64,000 bases of DNA from Desulfurococcales archaeon. Lineage in GTDB: Archaea; Thermoproteota; Thermoprotei_A; Sulfolobales; AG1. Under the pieces are notes generated by a model. The model ran no database searches and was not told the DNA's origin. It saw only the letters and a list, made by a program, of their open reading frames with translations. The position numbers were made by a program, and so were the translations under genes. Below are positions 37,542 through 47,860 of this stretch, piece by piece. Each line of letters starts with the position of its first letter. The first letter of the stretch is position 1. The stretch is from positions 1-64,000 of the forward strand of contig WYEN01000104.1 of assembly GCA_009903825.1 (NCBI GenBank), written 5' to 3'.

Positions 37542-39293
37542 TTGACGAAAGAAGACATTGTTGAGAAGATTAAGTCAGCTTTCTGGACTGTTAATTATGA
37601 TGATTATGTGCCTAAGAAGCTGGATCTTTTGATAGACACGATCCCGAGCGTATTTAGAAGAATAGCTGAAGAGGAAAGAGATAGAGTATTTCTCATATTT
37701 TTCAATAGAAAATATACTTACAAGGAGATAGATCTTTTGTCAGAGGCTTTTGCAAAAACTCTTATACGAGATGGTTTATCAAAAGGTGATGTAGTTGCTA
37801 TAATGCTTCCTAATACTCCTCAGTTTGTAATTGCTTTGTTAGGTGTTCTTAAGGCAGGCGGCGTTGCAACGCCTATAAACCCGCTTTATACATCGTCTGA
37901 GATGTTATATCAGATCAAGAGTTCAGGAGCTAAATATCTGGTCATACTAGATCTTTTTATAAATAAATATAGAGAGATCGAGAGGGAAGCTGGTCTTAGA
38001 AAAGTTTATGTGACAAGCATCTCAGATGCTTTGAGATTTCCACTGAATATACTTTATAGATTAAAAGAGAGGCCTCCTTCTGTAGAAGAGACTGATGTCA
38101 TAAGAAGAATGTTTAGTGAGATAAGGAGATTCATAAAAGATCCTAGAAGGGTAGATGTAAAGATCTCTCCTGAAGATCTGGCTTTGTTGATGTATACTGG
38201 AGGGACGACGGGAGTTCCTAAAGGAGCTATGATACTTCATAGAAATGTTGTTGCAAACATGCAACAGGTGGCTGCGTGGCATCCTCCTAAACCTGATGGA
38301 AGTCGTAAAGGATATATATATGCAGGAGTTCTTCCATGGTTTCATATATATGGTCTTGTGGCGACGTTATTCACAGGCATATGGACAAGATCTACTATAA
38401 TAGTTTTCCCGAGATGGGATCTAGAGCAGGTGTTGAGAGAGATTGAGAGAAAAAAGATAGAACTTCTTCACGGAGTCCCCACCATATATACTTACATAGT
38501 TAATAGTCCTCTGGCGAAGAAATATAACCTAAGATCTCTTACTGCAGCCATCAGTGGCGCTGCTCCTCTTCCAGTGGAGATCTTAAGAAGATTTGAGGAG
38601 CTTACAGGAGCTAATCTTAGAGAGGGATATGGTCTGACAGAGACCTCAGTAGTCACTCATGTTAATCCTGTCAGAGGAAGATATAAGCCTGGGTCTATAG
38701 GTGTTCCAATACCAAATACATATGCCGCAATAGCAGATCCTGAGAAGCCTATACTACTACCTCCAGGAGAGATTGGTGAGATAGTTATAAGTGGTCCTCA
38801 GGTCTTCGCAGGATATCATAATATGCCTGAGGAGACTGAGAAAGCATTTTTTGAGTTTGGAGGATTTAAATGGTTTAGAACAGGAGATCTAGGGTATATG
38901 GATGAGGAGGGATACTTCTATGTTGTTGATAGAAAGAAGGACATGATAAAATATAAAGGATATTCTGTGTATCCTAGAGAGATCGAGGAGCTTTTGTATA
39001 AACATGAGGCTGTTAAAGAGGCTGCGGTGGTAGGTCTTAAAGATCCTGAGGACGTGGCAGGAGAGATCCCTGTGGCGTTCATAGTATTAAAAGAAGGTTA
39101 TGAAAACAAGATCTCTGAAAACGATCTTTTGGAGTATCTCAAGAAACATCTTGCGTCATATAAAGTTCCTAAGAGAATCGTTTTTGTAAAAGAGCTTCCT
39201 AAATCAGCCGTAGGCAAGATCTTGAAGAGAATGATCAGAGAAAAAGCTAAGACAAAAATTGTTGAAGGAAGAATTCATATAGAGTATCAGTAG
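37542..39293 (+). CDS. AMP-forming acyl-CoA synthetase (long-chain fatty-acid-CoA ligase family)
   Basis: A 583-residue adenylate-forming enzyme with all core motifs: A3 YTGGTTGVPKGAM, A5 REGYGLTETS, A7 FRTGDLGYMDEEGYFYVVDR, A8 KDMIKYKGYSVYP and the A10 Lys in PKSAVGKILKR. It activates a carboxylic acid with ATP and CoA; FadD-like sequence suggests medium or long chains, but the substrate is not certain. It starts at TTG behind GAGGTCGAG. A flippase-like membrane protein follows after six bases. Confidence 0.92.
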   Translation: MTKEDIVEKIKSAFWTVNYDDYVPKKLDLLIDTIPSVFRRIAEEERDRVFLIFFNRKYTYKEIDLLSEAFAKTLIRDGLSKGDVVAIMLPNTPQFVIALLGVLKAGGVATPINPLYTSSEMLYQIKSSGAKYLVILDLFINKYREIEREAGLRKVYVTSISDALRFPLNILYRLKERPPSVEETDVIRRMFSEIRRFIKDPRRVDVKISPEDLALLMYTGGTTGVPKGAMILHRNVVANMQQVAAWHPPKPDGSRKGYIYAGVLPWFHIYGLVATLFTGIWTRSTIIVFPRWDLEQVLREIERKKIELLHGVPTIYTYIVNSPLAKKYNLRSLTAAISGAAPLPVEILRRFEELTGANLREGYGLTETSVVTHVNPVRGRYKPGSIGVPIPNTYAAIADPEKPILLPPGEIGEIVISGPQVFAGYHNMPEETEKAFFEFGGFKWFRTGDLGYMDEEGYFYVVDRKKDMIKYKGYSVYPREIEELLYKHEAVKEAAVVGLKDPEDVAGEIPVAFIVLKEGYENKISENDLLEYLKKHLASYKVPKRIVFVKELPKSAVGKILKRMIREKAKTKIVEGRIHIEYQ

Positions 39294-39299
39294 CTGTTT

Positions 39300-40391
39300 T
39301 TGAAAAATAAAGTTTTTTTGAGAAATCTTTTTTGGGAAAAATATTTGAAGATCAAGATCTCGGCACCATTGATCATAATAAGTGTAAGCTTGATCGCTTA
39401 TATGATCTATGTTTATAGTCTGGGCATTGATAAAGTCATAGAGACTTTTAAAATGATCTCTTTGACATCTCTTATGTTATTAGCTTTATCAATATTTGTC
39501 GCAATTTTTTTCCACGGGCTGGCCTGGCATTTGATATTATTAGGAGGAGGTGTTGATAAACAGAAGGCGAGATTTAGAGAAGTTTTTGGCATAGTATCTA
39601 TAGCACTTTTATCAGGCTATATAATACCTGTTGGAGCTGTGACTGAGTTGATGAGACTTGTATTAACAAACAAGAGATTAGGTCTTGAAAGTTCTAAGAC
39701 TATTTCCACAATAATGATTCATAGAATCTATGTTTCATCATCAGCTTTTCTAATGATCTTCATACTTTTGATTGCTAGATACATAGTCTTAGGAAAGTTA
39801 AATATATCATTCACAGAACTTGTTATAATAATCATATATACTCTTCTAGTGATCATTCCTAATATTGGGCTCACAGGCTTTTTAGGCACGGGATTGTTTA
39901 GAAAGATCCTTGGGAAGATAAAGAGTTTTTTAGAAGAAAAATATTATAAAGAAAAGATCCTTTTTGACCCCAGCTATTTCGTGTATGAATATAAAAATTC
40001 TATAAAAAACATTTTTTTATCAAAATATTCTCTATTATCATTTTTAGCATCTGCTGGCGAATGGCTTTTTCTTACAACATCTATGTATATATTGATCAAT
40101 AGCTTCATGTATGGCATAGGCTTGTTAAATGCTTTTATCATAGCACTTTTTACTCAACTGATCTATTGGATAATGCCTGTCTCAGTCAGCGGATTGGCAG
40201 GTTTTATGGAGTTTATAATAACACTGGCTCTACAGGTATTAGGCATCTCACCATATATAGCTGTAAGTTTTGCTGTAACCTATAGAATAGTGACTTTTCT
40301 TGTTTTATTAATAGTCTCATATCCTATGATGAAGATCTTAAGAATAGAAGATCTTAGAGATCTATTGAGATCCTCTGAGAAAAACTCTTAA
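39300..40391 (+). CDS. Lysylphosphatidylglycerol synthase-type / UPF0104 membrane protein
   Basis: A 363-residue membrane protein with about eight helices. The family pattern is seen in FHGLAWHLILLGGG, a YIIPVGAVTELMRLVL stretch and the SVSGLAGFMEFIITLALQVLGIS region. Archaeal members are membrane transporters or flippases of unknown cargo and lack the aminoacyl-transferase domain. It starts at TTG and is only six bases from the acyl-CoA ligase gene, so the two are probably cotranscribed. Confidence 0.8.
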   Translation: MKNKVFLRNLFWEKYLKIKISAPLIIISVSLIAYMIYVYSLGIDKVIETFKMISLTSLMLLALSIFVAIFFHGLAWHLILLGGGVDKQKARFREVFGIVSIALLSGYIIPVGAVTELMRLVLTNKRLGLESSKTISTIMIHRIYVSSSAFLMIFILLIARYIVLGKLNISFTELVIIIIYTLLVIIPNIGLTGFLGTGLFRKILGKIKSFLEEKYYKEKILFDPSYFVYEYKNSIKNIFLSKYSLLSFLASAGEWLFLTTSMYILINSFMYGIGLLNAFIIALFTQLIYWIMPVSVSGLAGFMEFIITLALQVLGISPYIAVSFAVTYRIVTFLVLLIVSYPMMKILRIEDLRDLLRSSEKNS

Positions 40392-40466
40392 AAAACTGTC
40401 TCTTATGAAGAGTATAAGCTTATATTCAGAATATTTCTTATATATACTAAAGGTGTTGTAGAGAAG

Positions 40467-41246
40467 ATGTATGGATTTAAAGTAGATTTTGATCCTGAGG
40501 AGATAGAGGCTCTGAGAGAGGCATTAAATGATATGAGAGATAAAGTTCATGCAGACATATTTGTGAGTGATGAGTGTGAATGGTGTGAAGCTACAATATC
40601 AATGTTTAAGACTATTTCAGAGAATTCTCCTATGAGAAATGGAGAGAATTTATTTAGATTCAAGGTGTATAAAAAAGGTTCTGATGACAGTATCATTAAA
40701 AAGCTTGGGATAAACAGATTTCCAACAATATACTTCTTAGACGGATCTATAAGATACTATGGTATTCCAGCAGGTGAAGAGATTAGAGCACTTGTAGAGA
40801 CGATAATAAGAATCAGTCAGAACGACAGTGGTCTTGAGCCAGATACTATAAGACGTATTAAAGAGTTTAATTCGAGAGCTGTTATAGAGACTATTGTGAC
40901 CCCATCATGTCCATACTGTCCATATGCTGTTTTATTAGCTAATATGGTCGCATTCGAATCTTATAAAGCTGGAAAGAGCAACATAATATCTGTAGTGGTG
41001 GAGGCTTATGAGAATATGGATATTGCTGAGAAATATGCTGTGACGTCTGTGCCTACTATAGCTATTAATGAGAGAGTAGAGTTTATAGGCGTTCCATACG
41101 AAGATCAGTTGTTAGAATCTATCTATAGAATATCTGCCAAGAAACCTGCTAGAATAGCTCCTATAAAAGATCAGAGGGCTACAGAAGATTCTGAGCTGAA
41201 GAAACTTATTAAAAAAGTTATTGAAGAAATTGATAAAGAGAGATAA
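40467..41246 (+). CDS. Protein disulfide oxidoreductase (two-thioredoxin-domain PDO)
   Basis: A 259-residue protein made of two thioredoxin-fold halves. The first active site is C37-E-W-C40 and the second C148-P-Y-C151, each followed by a cis-Pro (FPT at about 86, VPT in the second half). PDO makes and shuffles intracellular disulfides, common in hyperthermophilic Crenarchaea. It starts at ATG after a GGTGTTGTAGAG site. CPYC in the second half is the usual oxidising site; CEWC in the first is less typical. Confidence 0.93.
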   Translation: MYGFKVDFDPEEIEALREALNDMRDKVHADIFVSDECEWCEATISMFKTISENSPMRNGENLFRFKVYKKGSDDSIIKKLGINRFPTIYFLDGSIRYYGIPAGEEIRALVETIIRISQNDSGLEPDTIRRIKEFNSRAVIETIVTPSCPYCPYAVLLANMVAFESYKAGKSNIISVVVEAYENMDIAEKYAVTSVPTIAINERVEFIGVPYEDQLLESIYRISAKKPARIAPIKDQRATEDSELKKLIKKVIEEIDKER

Positions 41247-41365
41247 TTTTAACTGATTATAATCAGGATCTTTTGATAATAATTTGCGAAAAAGATCTTT
41301 TGAAAATTTTACGTCTTAATAATTTATTAACTCTTTAGTCTCTAAGATTATTTGGTGATAATATT

Positions 41366-42535
<1,170 letters not shown>

Positions 42536-42549
42536 AAGAGGAATCTTTT

Positions 42550-43239
42550 TTGAGACCTCCTGTACTTGTTATCAACTACAAAAATTATAAACAGGCTTAT
42601 GGCGAGAGAGGTCTTAAAATAGCTGAATATGCCAGAAGAATTTCTGAGAGAGAGGATATTGAGATAATTGTTGCGCCACCGTTCACAGAGATCAGAGATA
42701 TTCTGAAGATAGGTGCATATGTATATGCTCAATACGCAGATCCTCTGGGCTACGGCGCTTACACAGGGAGCATTCCTTTAGAGGCTCTGAAAGACATTGG
42801 CGTGAGAGGTGTGATTATTAATCATAGTGAGAAAAAGGTTGATCTAAGATTTATAAATAGTGTTATTGAGATGTCTAGAAAACTTGGTTTAGAGACTCTC
42901 GTATGTGCTGAGAACAATACTGTGGCTAAGATGATCTCTGTTTTAAAACCTGATGCAATAGCTTTAGAACCTCCTGAGCTCATAGGCTCTGGAAAAGCAG
43001 TGTCAAAAGTCAGGCCTGAGATCATCACAGAAGGCGTTGAGATTATTAAAAAAATTGATAGAGATATAAAAGTTTTGGCTGGTGCTGGAATAACTAATTA
43101 TGAGGACGTCTCTAAAGCTGTAGAGCTGGGGTCTGAAGGAGTTCTTGTTGCTTCAGCAATAATGTTGGCTGAAGATCCTGAGAAAATAATTTATGAAATG
43201 ACTAGTGCGCTTAAAAAATCTTGGGAGAAGAAACAATAG
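42550..43239 (+). CDS. tpiA: Triosephosphate isomerase
   Basis: A 229-residue archaeal-length TIM that interconverts dihydroxyacetone phosphate and glyceraldehyde-3-phosphate. Visible are NYKNYKQAYG (catalytic Lys), INHSEKK (His), AIALEPPELIGSGKAVS (Glu base and loop 6) and GAGITNYEDV with VLVASAIM at the phosphate site. It starts at TTG, 14 bases after the FBP aldolase/phosphatase gene. It converges with hsp20, six bases apart. Confidence 0.96.
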   Translation: MRPPVLVINYKNYKQAYGERGLKIAEYARRISEREDIEIIVAPPFTEIRDILKIGAYVYAQYADPLGYGAYTGSIPLEALKDIGVRGVIINHSEKKVDLRFINSVIEMSRKLGLETLVCAENNTVAKMISVLKPDAIALEPPELIGSGKAVSKVRPEIITEGVEIIKKIDRDIKVLAGAGITNYEDVSKAVELGSEGVLVASAIMLAEDPEKIIYEMTSALKKSWEKKQ

Positions 43240-43245
43240 CTTTTT

Positions 43246-43773
43246 TCACTCTACCTTGATCTCTTCGCCAGCTACGCCGCTCTTCTTTTTAAGTTTGATC
43301 TCTAGAATGCCGTTTTTATAAGAAGCCTTGGCACTTTTCACATCAACTTCTGTCGGAAGATCTACTTCTTTATAATATTTTCTTCCATCGCTGGCCTCAA
43401 TAACAAGTCTTCTACCTTCAGCTCTTATCTTAATCTTCTCTTTCTCAACACCAGGCATCTCAGCAACAATAGTCACAGTATCGCCCTCCTCATATACATC
43501 AACTAAAGGCTCTATCTCATCAGAAACAACTCTTCTAGGCCTCCCCTCCTCAATAACAACAGGTCTTCTATTACCAAAAGTCTCTATCTTAGGAACACCA
43601 TCAGGACCAATAGTTATTCTAAAGCCATAGTAATAGCTTTTTCTTTTAACATCTCTAGGAAGCTCTTCCTCAAAGCCGTAGCCCTCCCATCTTCTGATAA
43701 ACTCGTTCATCTCTTCCTCAATCTCTCTAAAAAGCTCATCAAAAAGATCAAATATACTTCTTCTACGTCTCAT
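43246..43773 (-). CDS. Small heat-shock protein, Hsp20 family
   Basis: A 175-residue alpha-crystallin chaperone. An Arg/Glu-rich N-terminal arm is followed by the crystallin domain (EPLVDVYEEGDTVTIVAEMP, KIKIRAEGRRLVIEA, YKNGILEIKLKKK) and a short C-terminal tail EEIKVE that carries an I-x-V-like motif. ATG 43773 follows AGGTGTGG by a few bases and is preferred over a GTG at 43779 that overlaps that site. Confidence 0.93.
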   Translation of the reverse strand: MRRRRSIFDLFDELFREIEEEMNEFIRRWEGYGFEEELPRDVKRKSYYYGFRITIGPDGVPKIETFGNRRPVVIEEGRPRRVVSDEIEPLVDVYEEGDTVTIVAEMPGVEKEKIKIRAEGRRLVIEASDGRKYYKEVDLPTEVDVKSAKASYKNGILEIKLKKKSGVAGEEIKVE

Positions 43774-43812
43774 AACCACACCTAAAAATAATTTTATTAA
43801 AAAACTAAAAAA

Positions 43813-45018
43813 CTAACCTACTGGAACAGGATTCACCGCAACGCCTTGAAAAGCTAGATACTCAATCCCCACCTGATAACTCCCTTGACCATTTATCTGT
43901 GTAAGAACTATAGAAACAAGAAGATTCGCTTGACCAGATACTACTGATTGCCCAGTCTCAGGATTAAATACTGGTATGACAGTATACCCAGAGTATACAA
44001 GATAATCAGTATTACTCTTAGGAGCCCATTCAAAAGTCGTCACAGAAGTGCTTAACAACTTATCATTAGATATTATGCCAAAAGTGAGATTCACAGAAAC
44101 TCTCGTCTGATTACTTTGATCTGATTTATTTTTATCCTGAAAAGTGGACACAACAATTCTGTAATAAACGACAACGACATAAGATCCTGAGACATTTAAG
44201 AGGTCTTTAAATATAAAACTAACACATCCACTATCATTTTTCTTTCCACTCGCACCTTGATCCTGCGAACCCGTTAGATTTAGTGTGACGATGTTTTTAT
44301 TATCTTTATCTCTTGATGTGAGAACATTGTTTGGGTAATTGATGATCAGTCCGACCCAAGGAGTACCTGTTGTATCACAAGTCGCCGATGAGATACTATA
44401 ATTTGCTGACACCCTACTTTTATTTATGGCGTTAGTAAAATTCCAGTAGAACAAGCTTGAAGGAGGTATGAATGGGCTGCCTCCTACAAAGCCTCCTGAA
44501 GGCTGAGATCCTGTTCCGCCTCCTGCTCCTCCGCTTCCCTGGCCGCCTCCTGGAGAAGTATATTGTGGAATAGATAGTTTTATTATCTGATCTGCTATAA
44601 AGAATACAGAGCCTCTCGCGGTCACCACGTATTTCAATTTTATAGGGTCGTAGGAGAGACCTAGCTGGTCAAAGATTTGTTTTAATGATATTCTCTGTCC
44701 TACGTCTATCAATAGATTATTTGTGTAATAATATATTCCTGAGCTGTCTTGTATAACGCTTCTCACAATTTTTATTGGGATGCTTCCTGTGTTTCTTAGA
44801 TAAAACATCTCTGGTGTAGAAGAGGTGTAGTCTGCCTCTACACTTAATTTCTCTAGCTCTCTCAGATTCTGAAAATCTTCGTAACCTCTTATTATCTTCT
44901 CAATATCTGTTCTAGAGCTTGTGAGAAACATAAATAATGGTACTAAGGTTGTTAATAATATTATCACTCCTATTATGAATACCACTAGATTTGAAAGAGC
45001 TTTTTTGTATGAGCTCAT
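43813..45018 (-). CDS. Surface protein with pilin-like N-terminal helix, unknown function
   Basis: The frame extends to 45150, but ATG 45018 opens the obvious coding part and avoids overlap with the divergent gene at 45092. The N-terminus SSYKKALSNLVVFIIGVIIL has a short basic head and one hydrophobic helix, as in archaeal class III (pilin-like) signal peptides or a plain anchor. The rest (about 360 residues) is Ser/Thr/Asn-rich beta-type sequence with a Gly/Ser-rich linker (GGGQGSGGAGGGTGSQPSGG) near the middle. Probably extracellular. No family is recognised. Confidence 0.7.
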   Translation of the reverse strand: MSSYKKALSNLVVFIIGVIILLTTLVPLFMFLTSSRTDIEKIIRGYEDFQNLRELEKLSVEADYTSSTPEMFYLRNTGSIPIKIVRSVIQDSSGIYYYTNNLLIDVGQRISLKQIFDQLGLSYDPIKLKYVVTARGSVFFIADQIIKLSIPQYTSPGGGQGSGGAGGGTGSQPSGGFVGGSPFIPPSSLFYWNFTNAINKSRVSANYSISSATCDTTGTPWVGLIINYPNNVLTSRDKDNKNIVTLNLTGSQDQGASGKKNDSGCVSFIFKDLLNVSGSYVVVVYYRIVVSTFQDKNKSDQSNQTRVSVNLTFGIISNDKLLSTSVTTFEWAPKSNTDYLVYSGYTVIPVFNPETGQSVVSGQANLLVSIVLTQINGQGSYQVGIEYLAFQGVAVNPVPVG

Positions 45019-45091
45019 GTTCTCTAAAAACTGATTCTGTTTCAAAGAATATATATTTTTGTATACATTATAATCAATAGGGATCCCGCTC

Positions 45092-45793
45092 TTGATGATG
45101 AAGAGATTATCTAAAGCACAGACAGAGATTATATCAACAATAATTCTCACATCAATAGGAATAGCAATAGGCTCAGCACTTTTTTATCTAACTCTCACAT
45201 GGGTTAATGATTATTCTTATAAAATAAGGATCTCAAACACTGTGGAAGGCTCTCGATACGACTTTTATGTAGGTATAGAAGATGCCTATGTCGCCGATAA
45301 TACTCTATATCTAGTCGTAAGGATCATTAGAATAGGATCTTTACAGCTTGTGGGAGTCTCTCCATTGATAACTGCTGAGGCCACAAACAATCTTTTGACA
45401 GAGCCTGGAAGAATATGGTATACCAACTTTCAGATGATTTCTGTGGACAACGTCTATTACTCTGAGCCTTTTGAACCTTCTAACGTGATCGTGGAACAAT
45501 TAAGTTTTACACAATGTAATACTCCTAGTAATGGTCTGATCATGTTGTCTTCATCATATCTCTATGTCAAGGCTCAGGATGGCTGGGTCTCTCTAAAAGA
45601 TGTAACGAGAGGGGTCTCCTCCAGTGTGGATCTATGTAAACTTCCTCTTCCGCCGGCTCCTTTAGGACAGCTTGTTGTTAAAATAGGTGTTCCTCAGGGT
45701 TATCAGTGGAAGTATATAGTCGTCTCTCTATGGATCATGATTGGTAATAATGCTTATAATATTGAGAACATTATCTATCCAAACATATATTAA
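45092..45793 (+). CDS. Type IV pilin-like secreted protein
   Basis: The N-terminus MMMKRLSKAQTEIISTIILT then a hydrophobic run to residue 35 has the class III signal-peptide form: basic head, a K-A/Q junction for a PibD-type peptidase, Glu at +3 and a continuous helix. The remaining 200 residues look like a beta-rich extracellular domain with two cysteines (TQCNTP, VDLCKLP). Start is one of three consecutive ATGs. It is divergent from the other surface protein at 45018; both could be filament or envelope parts. Confidence 0.7.
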   Translation: MMMKRLSKAQTEIISTIILTSIGIAIGSALFYLTLTWVNDYSYKIRISNTVEGSRYDFYVGIEDAYVADNTLYLVVRIIRIGSLQLVGVSPLITAEATNNLLTEPGRIWYTNFQMISVDNVYYSEPFEPSNVIVEQLSFTQCNTPSNGLIMLSSSYLYVKAQDGWVSLKDVTRGVSSSVDLCKLPLPPAPLGQLVVKIGVPQGYQWKYIVVSLWIMIGNNAYNIENIIYPNIY

Positions 45794-45812
45794 GTTATTT
45801 CTATATATTAAG

Positions 45813-46505
45813 TTATTTCTCAAGCTCTCTCTTAAGACTGTCTTGGATCTCTCTAATTTTCTTGATCTCTTCTAATGCTTTTGAAATCCATTCTTTATTA
45901 CATTCCATACCTTTTCTAGTGAAATATGACACCGCCTCACTTCTGCTTCTGAAAATCCCCGCGTTAACAAGCTCATCTATAATCTTCAGATCATCAGATC
46001 TTATTCTGACAGATGATACAACCTCTGTATCTCTCTCTACATAGACTCCAGAGGCCACTCTACTGATCTCCTCCCCGATCTCTCTTATTATTTTATCAAG
46101 ACTTCTTATTGTTGCTGTTATTGATGTTGCAACTATCTCTGGAAGTCTTCTGAAACTTACATATATACGTGGAAATGGAAGTCCTCTCTCTTCAGCAGTC
46201 TCCTCAAGCCGATCAACAAGATCATTAAGTCTATCTATGAAAAGATCTATTTTCTTTCTCATGTAATCTCTGATTTTAATCAGCTCATCTTCAGATAATT
46301 TTGAGTCTTCAATTTTAATCTTCAGATCTTCTAAAGAACGTCTCAACTCTCTTCCCAAAGATCTTATCTCATATCTCCAATATCTAAAAGCTTCTCTACC
46401 AGATCCTTTTAAAAGCATTTTCTCAACTTCTTTATAGATCTCATCTAATCTATTCTCAGCTTTCTCAAATATCTCATCAATTTTCTTAATAAAATCATCT
46501 ATCAT
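45813..46505 (-). CDS. Coiled-coil protein with C-terminal ribbon-helix-helix domain
   Basis: A 230-residue protein. Residues 1-150 are long charged helices (EKAENRLDEIYKEVEKMLL, DRLNDLVDRLEETAEERG). Residues about 160-205 read like a CopG/RHH DNA-binding unit: VVSSVRIRSDDLKIIDELVN, then FRSRSEAVSYFTRKGM. A final helix follows. An RHH at the C-terminal side of a coiled coil is unusual. It may be a DNA-binding structural or regulatory protein. It converges with the pilin-like gene, 20 bases apart. Confidence 0.7.
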   Translation of the reverse strand: MIDDFIKKIDEIFEKAENRLDEIYKEVEKMLLKGSGREAFRYWRYEIRSLGRELRRSLEDLKIKIEDSKLSEDELIKIRDYMRKKIDLFIDRLNDLVDRLEETAEERGLPFPRIYVSFRRLPEIVATSITATIRSLDKIIREIGEEISRVASGVYVERDTEVVSSVRIRSDDLKIIDELVNAGIFRSRSEAVSYFTRKGMECNKEWISKALEEIKKIREIQDSLKRELEK

Positions 46506-46607
46506 AGTTACATATCACCAATGTAACACTGTAATTTTGAAATATAAAAATTTTTGTGTCAATATTTATCAATATATTCTTGCTAAAACATATTCTCTGG
46601 AGTCTAA

Positions 46608-47342
46608 TTGAGGATTAAAAAGATTCTTTTCATAGATCTTGACGGCACTCTAGTCGCAAATCCATTGGGATCATACACATTACCTGAGATACGTAGAGTA
46701 CTATCAGAATTCACTGGTTTAGATGAAGAGACTGTTAGAAGAAGTTTTTTAGAGACTCATTTAAAACTTTTAATCGAGGATCCTTTGAAAGCATTTGACT
46801 GGCAGTATATAACAGATCTTTTGTTGAGAAAATATTCTGTCAACAGATCAGTCGATGTCGTATCGATTCATAAGAGATATTGCGACAAAACCTTTGTATA
46901 TGATGACGCAATACTTTTTCTAGAAAAGATCAGATATTCATATGACATAGATATGATGATACTGGCCACAAATGGTTTATCAAAATTTCAGGAGTGCGTC
47001 ATATCTTATGCTAACATTGAGAAATATTTTGATCATGTATATACGCCTGATAAAAAAGGTTGTCTCAAAAACTCTAGATGTTTTTTCGAGACAAAGGATT
47101 CAGTGAATGAGAATGTGTTTAAAATAATGATCGGTGACGATCTTGTGTTTGATATATACTTCCCATCTCTATATGGTCTGAAGACTATATACATAGATCG
47201 TTATGATAAAGGCGTTAGAGAGACTATGTATATGAAGATATTTAATATAAAAATAGATCATGTGAGACCCAACTATATAGCTAAAGATCTTTTTGAGGCT
47301 CAGAAGGTGATTCATGAAATACTCTCTTTAAATAATAGATAA
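46608..47342 (+). CDS. HAD-superfamily hydrolase
   Basis: A 244-residue HAD phosphatase-like protein. Motif I is FIDLDGTLVANP (nucleophile Asp and second Asp), motif II MILATNG, motif III Lys near CLKNSR, and motif IV IMIGDDLVFDI. An all-helical cap lies between motifs I and II. Substrate unknown. It starts at TTG 46608. The interrupted PCC/DUF296 gene begins 16 bases downstream on the same strand, so they probably formed an operon. Confidence 0.85.
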   Translation: MRIKKILFIDLDGTLVANPLGSYTLPEIRRVLSEFTGLDEETVRRSFLETHLKLLIEDPLKAFDWQYITDLLLRKYSVNRSVDVVSIHKRYCDKTFVYDDAILFLEKIRYSYDIDMMILATNGLSKFQECVISYANIEKYFDHVYTPDKKGCLKNSRCFFETKDSVNENVFKIMIGDDLVFDIYFPSLYGLKTIYIDRYDKGVRETMYMKIFNIKIDHVRPNYIAKDLFEAQKVIHEILSLNNR

Positions 47343-47357
47343 TGAAAAATTTCTGAG

Positions 47358-47703
47358 GTGAGTCATCTGAGATTTATTAAGACAAAAGCTGAGGAGATAT
47401 ATATTGTCAGACTAGAACCTGGAGAGAAGATTCCTGAGACATTGATCAGATTGGCTGATTCTGAGAAGACACAGTTTCTAATATTCTATGGGTTAGGAGG
47501 TTTTAGAAGAGCTAGAATAGGATTTTTTAAAGAGGCATCAGGATACGAGATTATTGAGATAAGATCTGGAGAGAATAGAGCTGTAGAAGTTGCATCGATA
47601 ATAGGATCTGTGATATGGAATGGAGAGAGATATCATCCACATATACATGTGGTCCTGGGCTTAACATATAGTGGAGATGTGAGAGAGACTTATTCATACG
47701 CTG
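47358..47703 (+). pseudogene. PCC/DUF296-domain protein, 5' part, interrupted by an IS element
   Basis: The first 115 codons match the plants-and-prokaryotes conserved (PCC/DUF296) domain: YIVRLEPGEKIPETLIRLAD, FLIFYGLGGFRRARIGFF, and ERYHPHIHVVLGLTYSGDV with its metal-binding histidines. The frame runs into the IS element at TYSYA and would stop at 47723. Removing 47704-49273 rejoins it in frame with 49274-49383 to give a 151-residue protein. The GTG start at 47358 lies inside its own GAGGTG; a CTG nine bases later has better spacing, so the start is uncertain. Confidence 0.85.
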
Positions 47704-47860
47704 ATGACCCCTCCCCGCCCTAAAGGGCGGGGTTTCGAACCTCTGGGTCTCGGGTGTTAGCCCTCTGGCGGGGGATTAATGATTTCACGCCGTTATGTGA
47801 TATCAAATAGCTCTCAATTTTTCTTGTTGTTGTAATCTTGTATCCTATTCTTCTTGCTAT
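47704..47860 (-). ncRNA. Predicted TnpB guide RNA (omega/reRNA) from the element's right end
   Basis: TnpB nucleases use an RNA made from the 3' end of tnpB and the right end of the IS, with the guide supplied by flanking DNA. Here the tnpB stop (47720-47722) falls inside the right-end hairpin, so scaffold and gene overlap. The guide would be the adjoining interrupted gene, beginning CAGCGTATGAATAAG on the minus strand. The 5' limit given is arbitrary; no direct evidence of transcription exists. Confidence 0.35.

Noticed and set aside
45785-45830. Short direct repeat TTAAGTTATTTCT near the convergent gene ends
   Set aside because: Two copies of 12-13 bases in AT-rich DNA; could be chance or slippage, no function evident.
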